Shown: piece after piece, positions 52,297 through 61,350 of the stretch
Layout of the letters: each line of letters opens with the position of its first letter
Numbering within the stretch: the first letter of the stretch is position 1
Source of the DNA: Candidatus Sabulitectum sp.
Lineage (GTDB): Bacteria; Fermentibacterota; Fermentibacteria; Fermentibacterales; JCC-6
NCBI GenBank assembly: GCA_021107435.1
Contig: JAIOSV010000030.1
Location: 1 to 64,000, forward strand
Direction: 5' to 3'
Length of the DNA stretch: 64,000 nucleotides
Made by a program: the position numbers and the translations under genes
The notes under the pieces: generated by a model
The model's database searches: none
The model's input: only the letters and a program-made list of their open reading frames with translations
Told to the model about the DNA's origin: nothing

Positions 52297-53249
52297 TACT
52301 GCCCCCCGCCTGTGACACGGAACGCTTTCCATCTGGAAAACTCACCGATTGCAAGCAGCAGGAGTCCCCAGATCAGCCAGCTCAGGTAGTGATCCTTGTA
52401 AACGAAAAGCCCGTGCTCCGGAAGAGTTGATGCTTCAAGAGAGTCTATGGAAGCATATACACTCTCAAGGTCGTCTTTGTTGTAAACGTTGAAAAGCCTG
52501 CCGTTGTTAAGCTGTGCTATGGCGGAAAGGGTTTCACTGTCAACTTCGTAGCCGCTGTTTTCTCTGCCGATAGCCACAGTGTAAACTGCAATGCTGTCGT
52601 CGTGCAGGATGCTGATAGCTTCGGCGACAGTTATGGGATCCACAACACCGGCAGTTTCCACTCCGTCGGAGAGCAGTACGATCACACGCCTGTCTGTGCT
52701 GGAAGAACCAAGTCCGCAGGCAGCAGTGGCAAGCCCGGATCCAATGGCGGTACCATCAGTGAGAAAGCCCAGTTCGGCGTTGGTTATAAATCTGGTCAGT
52801 GTAGAGTGGTCAAACGTGGGTGGACAGATTGTGATTGGTTCCGCTGCATAGAGAACAAGACCGATTCTGTCATTGGGTCTGTTTACTATAAATTCAAGAG
52901 CTGCGTCCTTGGCCGCCTCAAGCCTGTTGGGGTTGTAGTCTTCAGCCAGCATGCTCGTTGAGACATCCAGGGCTATAACGATGTCAACTCCCTCGCCCGC
53001 ATCGGGAAGTCTCTCGAATCCGCTCTGAGGTCTCGCAAGCGCTATTATCAGCAAAAGGAGACCGGTCCATGGGACAAACGCTGTAAAGAAACCTCCGGCA
53101 GTTACAGTGGGTGTACCTCCGAAGGGCCCCGTGAACACCGCTCCCCTTTTGCGGGGAGAAGAACTCTTTCTGACCGCAAGAGCAATGAATAGTATCACAG
53201 GGTAGAGAAAAAGGATGGGCCAGAAGGCAAATCTTATCATTTTGACCAC
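52296..53249 (-). CDS. batA: BatA-like VWA-domain membrane protein
   Basis: 317 residues. Transmembrane helices at about 8-26 and 55-72, then a VWA domain with an intact MIDAS: VIALDVSTSMLAEDYNPNRL, TDGTAIGSGL and IVLLSDGVET. A final helix (~290-308) follows. The R-x-E-x-A-K after the MIDAS is typical of the BatA branch. Overlaps its upstream neighbour by 13 bp. Start at 53249 or 53240. Confidence 0.88.
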   Translation of the reverse strand: MVKMIRFAFWPILFLYPVILFIALAVRKSSSPRKRGAVFTGPFGGTPTVTAGGFFTAFVPWTGLLLLIIALARPQSGFERLPDAGEGVDIVIALDVSTSMLAEDYNPNRLEAAKDAALEFIVNRPNDRIGLVLYAAEPITICPPTFDHSTLTRFITNAELGFLTDGTAIGSGLATAACGLGSSSTDRRVIVLLSDGVETAGVVDPITVAEAISILHDDSIAVYTVAIGRENSGYEVDSETLSAIAQLNNGRLFNVYNKDDLESVYASIDSLEASTLPEHGLFVYKDHYLSWLIWGLLLLAIGEFSRWKAFRVTGGGQ

Positions 53250-54076
53250 TCCCTTCTCAGTTTTGCGAGTATTCTTATGAAGCTTGCTGCTCTTTCCCGG
53301 GAGCTGCCCCAGTCTGCATATCGCTGAAGGGTTGTTTCTTTGAGAATAGGCGATGCCTGCTCAAGGAACTTGCGTCCCTTGCCGGTTGATGCAAGAGTTC
53401 CTGCAATCTGGTTAAGGGTGAGTGCTTTGTTAACAACGCCGAATTTTCCTGCTACAGTAGTTCTGAACTGGGCATCAACCTCTGAGTAAAGTTCGGCCCA
53501 GTGACCGTGTATGAAGTTTTCCGATTCAAGGAGGGCAAGAGCTTCATTCTCTGCTGCTTTTCCCGTGGGAATATGAGCAGCTGGTTCTGTCTGAACGAGA
53601 TTACTCTTCCCTTTTCGCTTTATGAGGAAGAACGCAAGAATTGCCGCAAGAACAACTCCGCCTGTAACCTGCAGCCAGGGGAACCCGGGCGGTGCACCCC
53701 AGACAAGCCAGAAAGATACATTTCTTGCATAGTCTTCAGGAAGTCCCGGTGGAATGTTCATGTAACCGGGAAACGGAGGGAAAGAAGGAGTCATAAGAGA
53801 ATCCGGGAACCAGCCTGTAACACTTATCAAAGGTGGCTCCGTGTAGAGAGTGTCTCCTTCATCGTTCCATGCGGCGAGAACTGGAAGCGGCAGGCTGTCG
53901 CTGAAGGTCAGAGGTACTACAGTGAAGACTCCGCTGTCTGCCTGAAGAACGGAGAAAAGGGAACAGGATTTGAGTTCTTCACAGGAATAGCCGGGTGGGA
54001 TTGCGTAATCCACTTCAACAGGTACACCTGGATGTGCATTTGAAATTGCAAAAAGAAGGGAAAGCATGTGAAGCAT
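53237..54076 (-). CDS. BAT-operon membrane protein (DUF4381-like position)
   Basis: 279 residues. Signal peptide (about 1-14), a periplasmic beta region, one transmembrane helix (about 138-158: QVTGGVVLAAILAFFLIKRK), and a cytoplasmic helical C-terminus. The gene lies where a small membrane protein (DUF4381 or a BatE-like gene) often sits between the DUF58 and VWA genes. Only the architecture, not clear motifs, supports this. GTG/ATG overlap with both neighbours. Confidence 0.6.
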   Translation of the reverse strand: MLHMLSLLFAISNAHPGVPVEVDYAIPPGYSCEELKSCSLFSVLQADSGVFTVVPLTFSDSLPLPVLAAWNDEGDTLYTEPPLISVTGWFPDSLMTPSFPPFPGYMNIPPGLPEDYARNVSFWLVWGAPPGFPWLQVTGGVVLAAILAFFLIKRKGKSNLVQTEPAAHIPTGKAAENEALALLESENFIHGHWAELYSEVDAQFRTTVAGKFGVVNKALTLNQIAGTLASTGKGRKFLEQASPILKETTLQRYADWGSSRERAASFIRILAKLRREWSK

Positions 54077-54963
54077 CAGTGGGCTCTCCTTTTTTTCCGG
54101 AGGTGAAAGAATCTTCTGAGTGGAAGAATCAGATCGTCAGCTGTTGATATGCTAACAAGATCAAGTTTGGTGCGTTTGCAAAAGATTTCCCTTTTTGCAG
54201 TCTGTTCCTGAACCTTTGCAGTAAAGGCTCTCTGCCAGGCGGGGGAAGAAGTATTAACAATAGATTCCAATCCTGATTCGGGATCTCTGAATCTGATCTT
54301 TCCAATATCAGGCACACGAAGTTCCCGGGGATCAAACACATGAATCCCGACCATGTCATGCTTGCGGGAGAAGACTTTCATCTGCCTCTCCCCTTTTGAA
54401 CCGAACCTGAAATCACTCACAAGAAAGATTAGTGCCCGTTTTTTTAAAACTCTTCCCAGAAATTGGAGGGCATTTTCCACATCAGCCTTTTCCTCGTGAT
54501 CGCTGGCTTCCAGTACTCGTCTGATTAATGCCAGAGAGTGAGCTCTGCCTTTATCAGGCGGCATGTAATCGTGAACCTTGTCACCGTAAGTAAGCAGTCC
54601 AACCCTGTCATTGCTTCTTGCGGCAGAAAGAGCAAGCACAGCGGCAGTTTCAGCGACCCGGTCGGCCTTGGTCAGGTTGACAGATCCGAAGTTGAGACTG
54701 CCGGAGACATCGACAACAAGCATTACCAGAAGCTCTCGTTCTTCCGTGAGTATTTTCACGAATGGAGTATTGGCTCTGGCTGTCACATTCCAGTCTATCA
54801 GTCTGGGATCGTCCCCTTCCACATAAGGTCTGTAGTCGTTGAACTCCATACCCTGCCCGCGAAAAACAGAGCGGTAATCTCCACCCACAAGTTGATCAAC
54901 AAGTTTTCTGGTATGTATCTCGATTCTCTGTACACGGCGAAAAAGGCTGTGAGCTGTTTCCAT
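54076..54963 (-). CDS. DUF58 (VWA-like) BAT-operon protein
   Basis: 295 residues, soluble. The DUF58 hallmark segments are all present: FRGQGMEFNDYRPYVEGDDP, RLIDWNVTARANTPFVK and MLVVDVSGSLNFGS (MIDAS-like D-x-S-x-S). Position 5 bp after moxR and before the VWA genes is the canonical BAT order. DUF58 proteins are thought to act with MoxR ATPases in folding or activating VWA proteins. Confidence 0.92.
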   Translation of the reverse strand: METAHSLFRRVQRIEIHTRKLVDQLVGGDYRSVFRGQGMEFNDYRPYVEGDDPRLIDWNVTARANTPFVKILTEERELLVMLVVDVSGSLNFGSVNLTKADRVAETAAVLALSAARSNDRVGLLTYGDKVHDYMPPDKGRAHSLALIRRVLEASDHEEKADVENALQFLGRVLKKRALIFLVSDFRFGSKGERQMKVFSRKHDMVGIHVFDPRELRVPDIGKIRFRDPESGLESIVNTSSPAWQRAFTAKVQEQTAKREIFCKRTKLDLVSISTADDLILPLRRFFHLRKKRRAH

Positions 54964-54968
54964 TGGAA

Positions 54969-55967
54969 TTACCTTTTTGTTACAGGAACCTTGTCAAGGA
55001 TGCTTGTGAGCATTTCCTCAACAGTAACTTCTTCAGCCTCTGCTTCAAAGGATCGGATAATCCTGTGCCGAAGCACGTCCGGTGCCACTTCCTTTACAAG
55101 ATCGGGTGTAACAAATGCCTGCCCTGTAAGCAGTGCTCTTGATCTGGCCGCAGCGAGGATGGAAAGAGATCCTCTTGGACTGGCACCAACCGTAATAAGA
55201 TCCTCAAGGTCGCGAAGCCTGTGGAGTTTCGGGTGCCTGGTAGCGTCAACCAGTCGAACCACATAGTTCAGAATGTCATCTTCCACAAGTATTCGCTTCG
55301 AAAGATTCTGCAGTTCAAGAAGTTTATCAGTTGCAATAACCGTTGAAGCTGAAGGTTTGTCTGTGCCGCCCATGCGTTTCAGGATTTCTATTTCTTCATC
55401 AGGAGTGGGATAAGTAACGATCAATTTCATCATGAATCGATCTATCTGTGCTTCGGGAAGCGGGTAGGTTCCCTCCTGCTCTATTGGATTCTGGGTAGCC
55501 ATTACAAAGAAGGGTTTAGGGAGTGGATGTGTGACACCTCCAAAAGTAACCTGCCTCTCCTCCATTGCTTCCAGAAGAGCGCTCTGAACCTTTGCCGGTG
55601 CTCTGTTTATCTCATCGGCAAGTATCATCTGGGCAAAAATCGGCCCCATTCTCTCTATAAATGTGCCTTTGGCCGGCTGGTAAATCATGGTGCCGGTAAT
55701 ATCAGCAGGGAGAATATCCGGCGTGAACTGAATACGGCTGAAGGATGCGTTGAGACATCTGGAAAGCGTGCTTGCCGCAAGAGTTTTAGCAAGACCGGGT
55801 ACTCCTTCGATAAGTACATGTCCATCTGAAAGCAGGGCGGTCATAAGGCCGATCCTGAACTCTTCCTGTCCAACCACAACAGATGAGAATTGCCTTCTTA
55901 TATCCTCCAGTATATCAGAAGCTTCAGTGATTTCTTTTTCTATCTGTTCAACTCTTTCCCTGGCCAT
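54969..55967 (-). CDS. moxR: MoxR-family AAA+ ATPase
   Basis: 332 residues. Walker A GVPGLAKTLAAST, Walker B ILADEINRAPAKVQSALLEA, MEERQVTFGG, sensor MATQNPIEQEGTYPLPEAQ and a C-terminal helical lid. It acts as the chaperone-like ATPase of BAT systems. The start overlaps the upstream phosphomannomutase stop by 1 bp (TAATG). Confidence 0.95.
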   Translation of the reverse strand: MARERVEQIEKEITEASDILEDIRRQFSSVVVGQEEFRIGLMTALLSDGHVLIEGVPGLAKTLAASTLSRCLNASFSRIQFTPDILPADITGTMIYQPAKGTFIERMGPIFAQMILADEINRAPAKVQSALLEAMEERQVTFGGVTHPLPKPFFVMATQNPIEQEGTYPLPEAQIDRFMMKLIVTYPTPDEEIEILKRMGGTDKPSASTVIATDKLLELQNLSKRILVEDDILNYVVRLVDATRHPKLHRLRDLEDLITVGASPRGSLSILAAARSRALLTGQAFVTPDLVKEVAPDVLRHRIIRSFEAEAEEVTVEEMLTSILDKVPVTKR

Positions 55968-57316
55968 TACAATTCCTCCCGGGCTGTCTGAAGTATGATT
56001 CTCATTTCCTGTTCGTACTCTTTCAGCTGATGAAGAGTTCCTGCCTCAAAACGCATTACCAGTACAGGTTGCGTGTTGGAAGCTCTGAGCAAACCCCATC
56101 CGTTTGGGAATTCAACTCTTACACCGTCAATATCATTAACTGTGTAATTCTGCTTCTTAAGTATCTGCTTCACCTTTTCAACAAGGGTGAATTTTGTTGA
56201 ATCGTCGCACTCCTCCCTTATCTCAGGGGTAGCCATTACAGGCGGCAGATGAGATGTGAGGGAAGAAACAGGACCATCTGCTTTTTCCGCTATCTCCAGG
56301 AATCTCAGTGTTGCGTAGAGGGCATCATCATAACCGTAATATCGGTCGCGGAAAAATATATGCCCGCTCATCTCTCCTGCGAGAAGTGCGTTTTCTCTGA
56401 GCATTCCCTCTTTGATGATTGAGTGACCGGTTGGAAGCATAAGTGCCCTGCCGCCCCTGGCTTCCACATCGGAAAAAAACGCGCTGGATGCCTTAACTTC
56501 GCTGATTATTGTTGCTCCGGGGTTATCAATAAGCAGGGCATCAGCAAGTACGCAGAGAATTCTGTCACCGAAGATAACATCAGCATTCTCATCAACAATC
56601 CCAAGCCGGTCAGCGTCACCGTCGAACGCGACGCCGAGGTTGCACTTTTCTCTGACAACCGTCTCTCTGAGAACTCTGAGATTTTTCATTACTGTGGGAT
56701 CCGGATGGTGGTTTGGGAAGGAACCGTCCGGGGTGCAAAAAAGCGGGATAACCCTGTGTCCCAATTGTGTTAAAAGATCAACGGCGCAATCGCCGCCAGT
56801 ACCATTACCAGCGTCTACTGCTATCTTTAGAGAAACCGGGGGAGCGAATTCTGATCTGAGCCTGCTCATGTAGGCTTCCCGGACAGAAATTTTTTCCATT
56901 AGAGGTTCAGGATTATTTACTTCCGCCGCTGTTTTCACCCTTTTCTGAATGTCTGCTATGGCATCTCCCCAGACTGTGTGGAGCTTTTTCATAATCTTGA
57001 AACCATTGTACTCCGCTGGATTATGACTTCCAGTAATCATTACAGTGATGTCAGGCTTCAGGGTGTATGCCGCAAAATATGTCATAGGTGTGGTCTGCTC
57101 ACCCAGATCTATTACTTTGCAGCCCGATGCTGCAGCTCCACGAGCCAGTTGATCTCTTAACCGAATTCCGCTTGGTCGGCAATCTCTGCCTATGGCTATT
57201 ACACCACCACTGGTCATTTCTCCCAGCACAAAGCCAAGCTTTGATACAGTGTCATTGTCAAGATCCCGATCTGCTACTCCTCGTATGTCGTATTTCCTGA
57301 AAATTTCTTTGTTCAT
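55967..57316 (-). CDS. Phosphomannomutase/phosphoglucomutase
   Basis: 449 residues. Start FRKYDIRGVADRDLDNDTV, the catalytic phosphoserine loop VMITGSHNPAEYNGFK, the metal loop AFDGDADRLGIVDENA, the sugar loop AGEMSGHIFF and a phosphate-binding RASNTQPVLVMRFEA near the end. GEMSGH is the PMM/PGM type. It interconverts hexose-6-P and hexose-1-P for glycan precursors. Its start and stop overlap both neighbours, so it belongs to the same long - strand operon. Confidence 0.93.
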   Translation of the reverse strand: MNKEIFRKYDIRGVADRDLDNDTVSKLGFVLGEMTSGGVIAIGRDCRPSGIRLRDQLARGAAASGCKVIDLGEQTTPMTYFAAYTLKPDITVMITGSHNPAEYNGFKIMKKLHTVWGDAIADIQKRVKTAAEVNNPEPLMEKISVREAYMSRLRSEFAPPVSLKIAVDAGNGTGGDCAVDLLTQLGHRVIPLFCTPDGSFPNHHPDPTVMKNLRVLRETVVREKCNLGVAFDGDADRLGIVDENADVIFGDRILCVLADALLIDNPGATIISEVKASSAFFSDVEARGGRALMLPTGHSIIKEGMLRENALLAGEMSGHIFFRDRYYGYDDALYATLRFLEIAEKADGPVSSLTSHLPPVMATPEIREECDDSTKFTLVEKVKQILKKQNYTVNDIDGVRVEFPNGWGLLRASNTQPVLVMRFEAGTLHQLKEYEQEMRIILQTAREEL

Positions 57317-58077
57317 TGATTTTCTCCTGCAAGGGGCAGAATTAATGTGATACGTCTGTTTTCCATGTCTGCGCTCAGCCAGCCTCCATGTGAGGATGCC
57401 ACGAGCCTGATAAATCCAGCACCAAGAAGATCCTGTTCTTCCGACGCTTGTTGCCTCACAGAGGTCCAGCTTGTTTCCATTTCCATATTGTTTTCAATTC
57501 TCAGCTCAACACTCATCAGTGTGCCGGAATCCGCTTTTTTGAGAGCCTCCCGGAGAATTGATGAAACCGTTTCGGAAAGCTGTGATTTTCTACCGGCAAC
57601 CTCAACAGTCCCGCAAATTGCCACGGACAGGGAGACCAGCTTGTCCGCTGCATCTTCAGATATATCCATAGCGGCTTCTGAAACTATTTCGTCCATTTGA
57701 ACAATTTCTGTTCCTGCGGGCATATCAGTTTCTTTGGCTGAGATTTCTTCAAAAACACTCATAATCCTGATTAGAGACCTGACTTCATCGGAGAGGTTCT
57801 GCAAATCATTGAAAATGTCATCGGGAATACCTGCGTCCACGCTGATTAACCTGCGGGAAGATGCTTCAATTGCTTTTAATGGTGTTGCAAGAACATCACC
57901 TATCCTGCTGAGAAAGCGTGATTTCAGTACTTCCAGAGAAGCAAGTTCGCGGCTTGAATCTGCCAGGAGTTTTTCAAGTTTTTTTACGGTTCTTATTCGC
58001 TTCTCTAGTCGGTAATGAATAATACCGATGCTGATTATCAGAATTGTAAAAATACCCGCAGCCAGTGGAAGAGGCAT
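57313..58077 (-). CDS. Degenerate histidine-kinase-like membrane protein
   Basis: 254 residues from the ATG at 58077. One transmembrane helix (about 4-22), a coiled coil, then a dimerisation-helix-like segment LKSRFLSRIGDVLATPLKAI. This parallels the kinase H-box (F-L-x-x-I-S-H-E-L-R-T-P-L), with the phospho-acceptor His replaced by Asp. The C-terminal part is ATPase-shaped but with weak N and G boxes (LREALKKADSG, LGAGFIRLVASSHGG). It is probably a pseudokinase or scaffold. No response regulator is adjacent. ATGA and TAATG overlaps with its neighbours. Confidence 0.6.
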   Translation of the reverse strand: MPLPLAAGIFTILIISIGIIHYRLEKRIRTVKKLEKLLADSSRELASLEVLKSRFLSRIGDVLATPLKAIEASSRRLISVDAGIPDDIFNDLQNLSDEVRSLIRIMSVFEEISAKETDMPAGTEIVQMDEIVSEAAMDISEDAADKLVSLSVAICGTVEVAGRKSQLSETVSSILREALKKADSGTLMSVELRIENNMEMETSWTSVRQQASEEQDLLGAGFIRLVASSHGGWLSADMENRRITLILPLAGENQ

Positions 58078-59303
58078 TATGACAGCTCCCAAATTGAATT
58101 TGTGGAAACTACTTTTGCGCCAGTTTTCTCACTGATTGTCTCAATGCTGTATTCGTCAAGAGTAACACCATCGTGATTGAACATCACAGAAGGCAGGAAT
58201 ACTGTCTCATCCCGGGTGTGGTATTGCTTTATGATGTTCAGAACATCCTCTCCGGACAAAAGCCCGGCAACACTTACAAGAGGACCCATTAAATTATTTT
58301 CCACTGGAACAACGCTGTAGCCTGAGGCTTCCACTATACTTGTGATAAACGGAGCTGCCATTGTACCTGTGATTATCATACCTCCTCTGGAAAACCTCCT
58401 GCCGCGGCATTTACTAATCATTTCCGCGAGAAGACCGATTCCGTTTGCGGCAAGGGAGTTATCACCATAGTAACTGGCCGGCGGGATTTCCTTTCCTGTA
58501 ATTGCATAGTATTCATCGGCGGGGTATACCCAGGGTGTTCCTTTCTGAGAAAGTGCTTTTACCTGCCATTTTTCAACCAGCTTGAGAGTTTGCTCAGCCT
58601 GTTGTTTTTGCGGTCTGGAAAGTGATTCAAGATCTTTTCGCCACTTTGTGAGACCAACAGGAACAATTCCAAGTATTTTTACATTCGGACGATCGAAAAG
58701 ATCGGCAATGGTGCTTTCCAGTTCTCGGTCATCATTCCAGCCGGGAACTTCAACTATCTGGGCCTGTATCTCAATTCCGCTATCAGCCAGACGGTCGATC
58801 TGAGGAAGAATCTCAGCAGGTTCCGATATTCCCAGCATTCTACCCCTGAGATGCGGGTCGCTCGTTTGTACGGAGACATGAAGAGAAGAAAACCCCCTGG
58901 ATATAGCCTCATCAGTTTGTTGCGATGTTAATGTAATGTATGTTCCGTTGAGAAAGGAATATCTCACATCATCATCCTTTACAGATAGAGATTTCCTTAA
59001 TCCGGGAGGTTGCTGGTCAACGAAGCAGAAAATACACCTGTTTCCGCATCCCCTTACCTGTGACCCTTCGAGTTCAATTCCCCACTGAACTCCCGGTCTT
59101 CGTTTAAGATTAACTCTTCTGTGAAGTGGTCCCCGGCTGAAATAGAGAGAAACGGTCGATCTGGATGATAGTGCAATAAAATCAACCCAGTCCCTTACCC
59201 GTGAGTTATCACATGATATCAACCTGTCTCCAGGTCGAAGGCCAGCCCTGGATGCAGGCGAAGCGGGTATTACTTTCAGAATTGATGTTCCCGGGGAAAT
59301 CAT
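58077..59303 (-). CDS. DUF512-family PDZ/radical-SAM-like protein
   Basis: 408 residues. An N-terminal PDZ-like domain (about 1-60: PASPASRAGLRPGDRLISCD), a CGNRCIFCFVDQQPPGLRKS iron-sulfur motif (about 87-94), and the DUF512 body with a RYSFLNGTYITLTS segment and a late PVENNLMGPLVSVAGLLSG. This family is widespread in anaerobes and has no firmly established reaction. The start directly abuts the TPR gene stop. Confidence 0.9.
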   Translation of the reverse strand: MISPGTSILKVIPASPASRAGLRPGDRLISCDNSRVRDWVDFIALSSRSTVSLYFSRGPLHRRVNLKRRPGVQWGIELEGSQVRGCGNRCIFCFVDQQPPGLRKSLSVKDDDVRYSFLNGTYITLTSQQTDEAISRGFSSLHVSVQTSDPHLRGRMLGISEPAEILPQIDRLADSGIEIQAQIVEVPGWNDDRELESTIADLFDRPNVKILGIVPVGLTKWRKDLESLSRPQKQQAEQTLKLVEKWQVKALSQKGTPWVYPADEYYAITGKEIPPASYYGDNSLAANGIGLLAEMISKCRGRRFSRGGMIITGTMAAPFITSIVEASGYSVVPVENNLMGPLVSVAGLLSGEDVLNIIKQYHTRDETVFLPSVMFNHDGVTLDEYSIETISEKTGAKVVSTNSIWELS

Positions 59304-61319
59304 CTATTCAAGCTGAAGCGCCTTTGCCATAACCGGATCCAGCTCCACAGCGAGTTTTTTCTCGGCTTCGGCGTGACCGCTTCTTCCAGTGAAATCGTAC
59401 ACTCGGTACAGGTTGACATGGAAACCGACAATGGCACTTCTGTCATCCAGAGCAGACGCAAGAACAAGTCCTTTACGGAAGTGATCCTCTGCTTCATCAT
59501 ATCTTTTCATGTCAAAGGTGCATCGACCAAGCATCTCTCTTGCCTTGATTCTGTGATCGGGACTGACAAGTACTTTCTCGAACTCCTGTATTGCCTCGCG
59601 GAAAAGACCCATTTCACGATAAGCGATACCAAGATCAAAGTGAGTCGTATAGTCTTCTTTTGAAATGCTTGAGTCCACACCTCTTTTGAACTCCATAATA
59701 ATGTCAGCAAGAGCTTTCCGTGAGGTGTCTATTTTAATGTTGTCTATATCATCCAGGATATCAGCTACACCGGTTACACCGGATTCCTTGTGCTCTTCCG
59801 GGCGCAGTCCGTTCATGAGGTCTCTTGCATCTTTGTAATCAGGACAGACTTCCACCGCTGCCTCAAGAGATGCAATAGCCTCATACTGACTGTCATTTAA
59901 AAGATAAGCAACTGCCAGCCTGTAGAATGCTCTGGACTGCCCCTCTTCATCAATTGTGTGTCGGATTCTGACAATTTCTTTGGCGGCAGAGAGGGATTCG
60001 GGACAAATATCAAGAACTCCTTCAAGAAGTTCAAAGACCATGTAGTCACGCTCGTCGCTGCGATAAATCTCTGCTGCTCTGAGGTAAGCCCCCACGGCTC
60101 CGTAAAAATCTCCAACATCAAGAAGAAGGTTTGCCATTTCTATATAACCAAGAGCATCGCCCGGATCTCTATCAAGACGGTTGCGCATACCGGCTACCTG
60201 TTTGGACAGAGCTTCACGAACCTGTCGCACAGATACAAGATTCATAGAAACAAGCACATCACCGAGCCTTGCGTCTTCCGGTGCGGAGGATTGCTGTTCG
60301 AGAGCTTTGAGAACATCTGCAGCTTTAAGAAGGCCACAGGCCACGAAATACTCGCCTATTCTCTGGGGGCCGGTGTTCTCTATCTCAACAATGCTCCAGT
60401 CCTCGTCATCGTCATGGGTTATATCTTTTAGAATATCTTCAGAGGATTCGCTTCTGCCCTCAAGAATATCGTTCCTGTCAAATGAAAGGTTAGTTTTTTC
60501 AGTTTGAACATCCTGATCAGTGTCAGGTTCCGGATGTTTCCTTTTCTCGGACTTTCTCTTTCTGTTGACATTGCCGGAGGTTTCCAGTTGAACATTTTCG
60601 GTGGATTCGTCATCGTCCTGAAGCAGGTCACCCCGATCAAAAGAAAGCTTTGTAAGGATTGTGCTGCTGTCAATATCAGGTTCAGTAGTCAGTTGTTTCT
60701 TTACACGCGGCACTTTTTTCTTTTTCGGGGCTGGATGCAGTTTTGTGTGGAGTTTTTCCAGCAAATTTGCTATTTTTTCGAGATCAGAATTGTTTCTCTC
60801 CATGGAAATGGAGACTGCATAGTCAAGAAAAGCTTCGTTTTCCTGCTTGTAGGCTACTTTTGCAAGGTTAGTTACCCATTTAGGAACATTGGGATCAAGA
60901 GCTGTAAGAGCCTTCAGGGCAATAGCAACATCAGGAGAATCAAGTGAAGGTTTACCCTTAAGGTAGCTTACATATTCCTTTTTTGCCTGTTCATGCTTAT
61001 TCTGTTGAAAGAAGCAATCGCCCATTATCAAATTGGCTTCAATTTCAGAGGGAAATGCTCTGATAATCTTTCTGCAGATTGAAAGAGAGACCATCTGAAG
61101 GCCTTCATCGTTGTACAGTCTTGCTGAAGAGAGGAAATGCTCCCTTGCTTTGTCCTCCTGTTTGAGCTTAAGAAGAATGTCGCCTATTTTGTTGTGAACA
61201 GAAGCGTCCTTGGGGTCTTTCTCTACAACAAGATTGAATATTTTGAGGGCACTATCCAGCCGCCCCTTCTGAACAAGGTCATGAGCTTTCTTCTTCAGCG
61301 AAGTGACATTTTCCGTCAT
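59304..61319 (-). CDS. Large TPR protein with MshEN-like module
   Basis: 671 residues from the ATG at 61319. TPR repeats at about 1-130 and 400-671 flank a charged linker (about 200-330). The linker has two similar short motifs, TKLSFDRGDLLQDDDEST and TNLSFDRNDILEGRSES. A domain at ~340-405 (QRIGEYFVACGLLKAADVLK) resembles the N-terminal module of type II/IV pilus ATPases. A cytoplasmic scaffold is likely. The upstream GTG/ATG at 61397 overlaps hutI and is less likely. Confidence 0.7.
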   Translation of the reverse strand: MTENVTSLKKKAHDLVQKGRLDSALKIFNLVVEKDPKDASVHNKIGDILLKLKQEDKAREHFLSSARLYNDEGLQMVSLSICRKIIRAFPSEIEANLIMGDCFFQQNKHEQAKKEYVSYLKGKPSLDSPDVAIALKALTALDPNVPKWVTNLAKVAYKQENEAFLDYAVSISMERNNSDLEKIANLLEKLHTKLHPAPKKKKVPRVKKQLTTEPDIDSSTILTKLSFDRGDLLQDDDESTENVQLETSGNVNRKRKSEKRKHPEPDTDQDVQTEKTNLSFDRNDILEGRSESSEDILKDITHDDDEDWSIVEIENTGPQRIGEYFVACGLLKAADVLKALEQQSSAPEDARLGDVLVSMNLVSVRQVREALSKQVAGMRNRLDRDPGDALGYIEMANLLLDVGDFYGAVGAYLRAAEIYRSDERDYMVFELLEGVLDICPESLSAAKEIVRIRHTIDEEGQSRAFYRLAVAYLLNDSQYEAIASLEAAVEVCPDYKDARDLMNGLRPEEHKESGVTGVADILDDIDNIKIDTSRKALADIIMEFKRGVDSSISKEDYTTHFDLGIAYREMGLFREAIQEFEKVLVSPDHRIKAREMLGRCTFDMKRYDEAEDHFRKGLVLASALDDRSAIVGFHVNLYRVYDFTGRSGHAEAEKKLAVELDPVMAKALQLE

Positions 61320-61350
61320 TCCCAGCAGACCCCCCGTTTTCGCCTGTATT

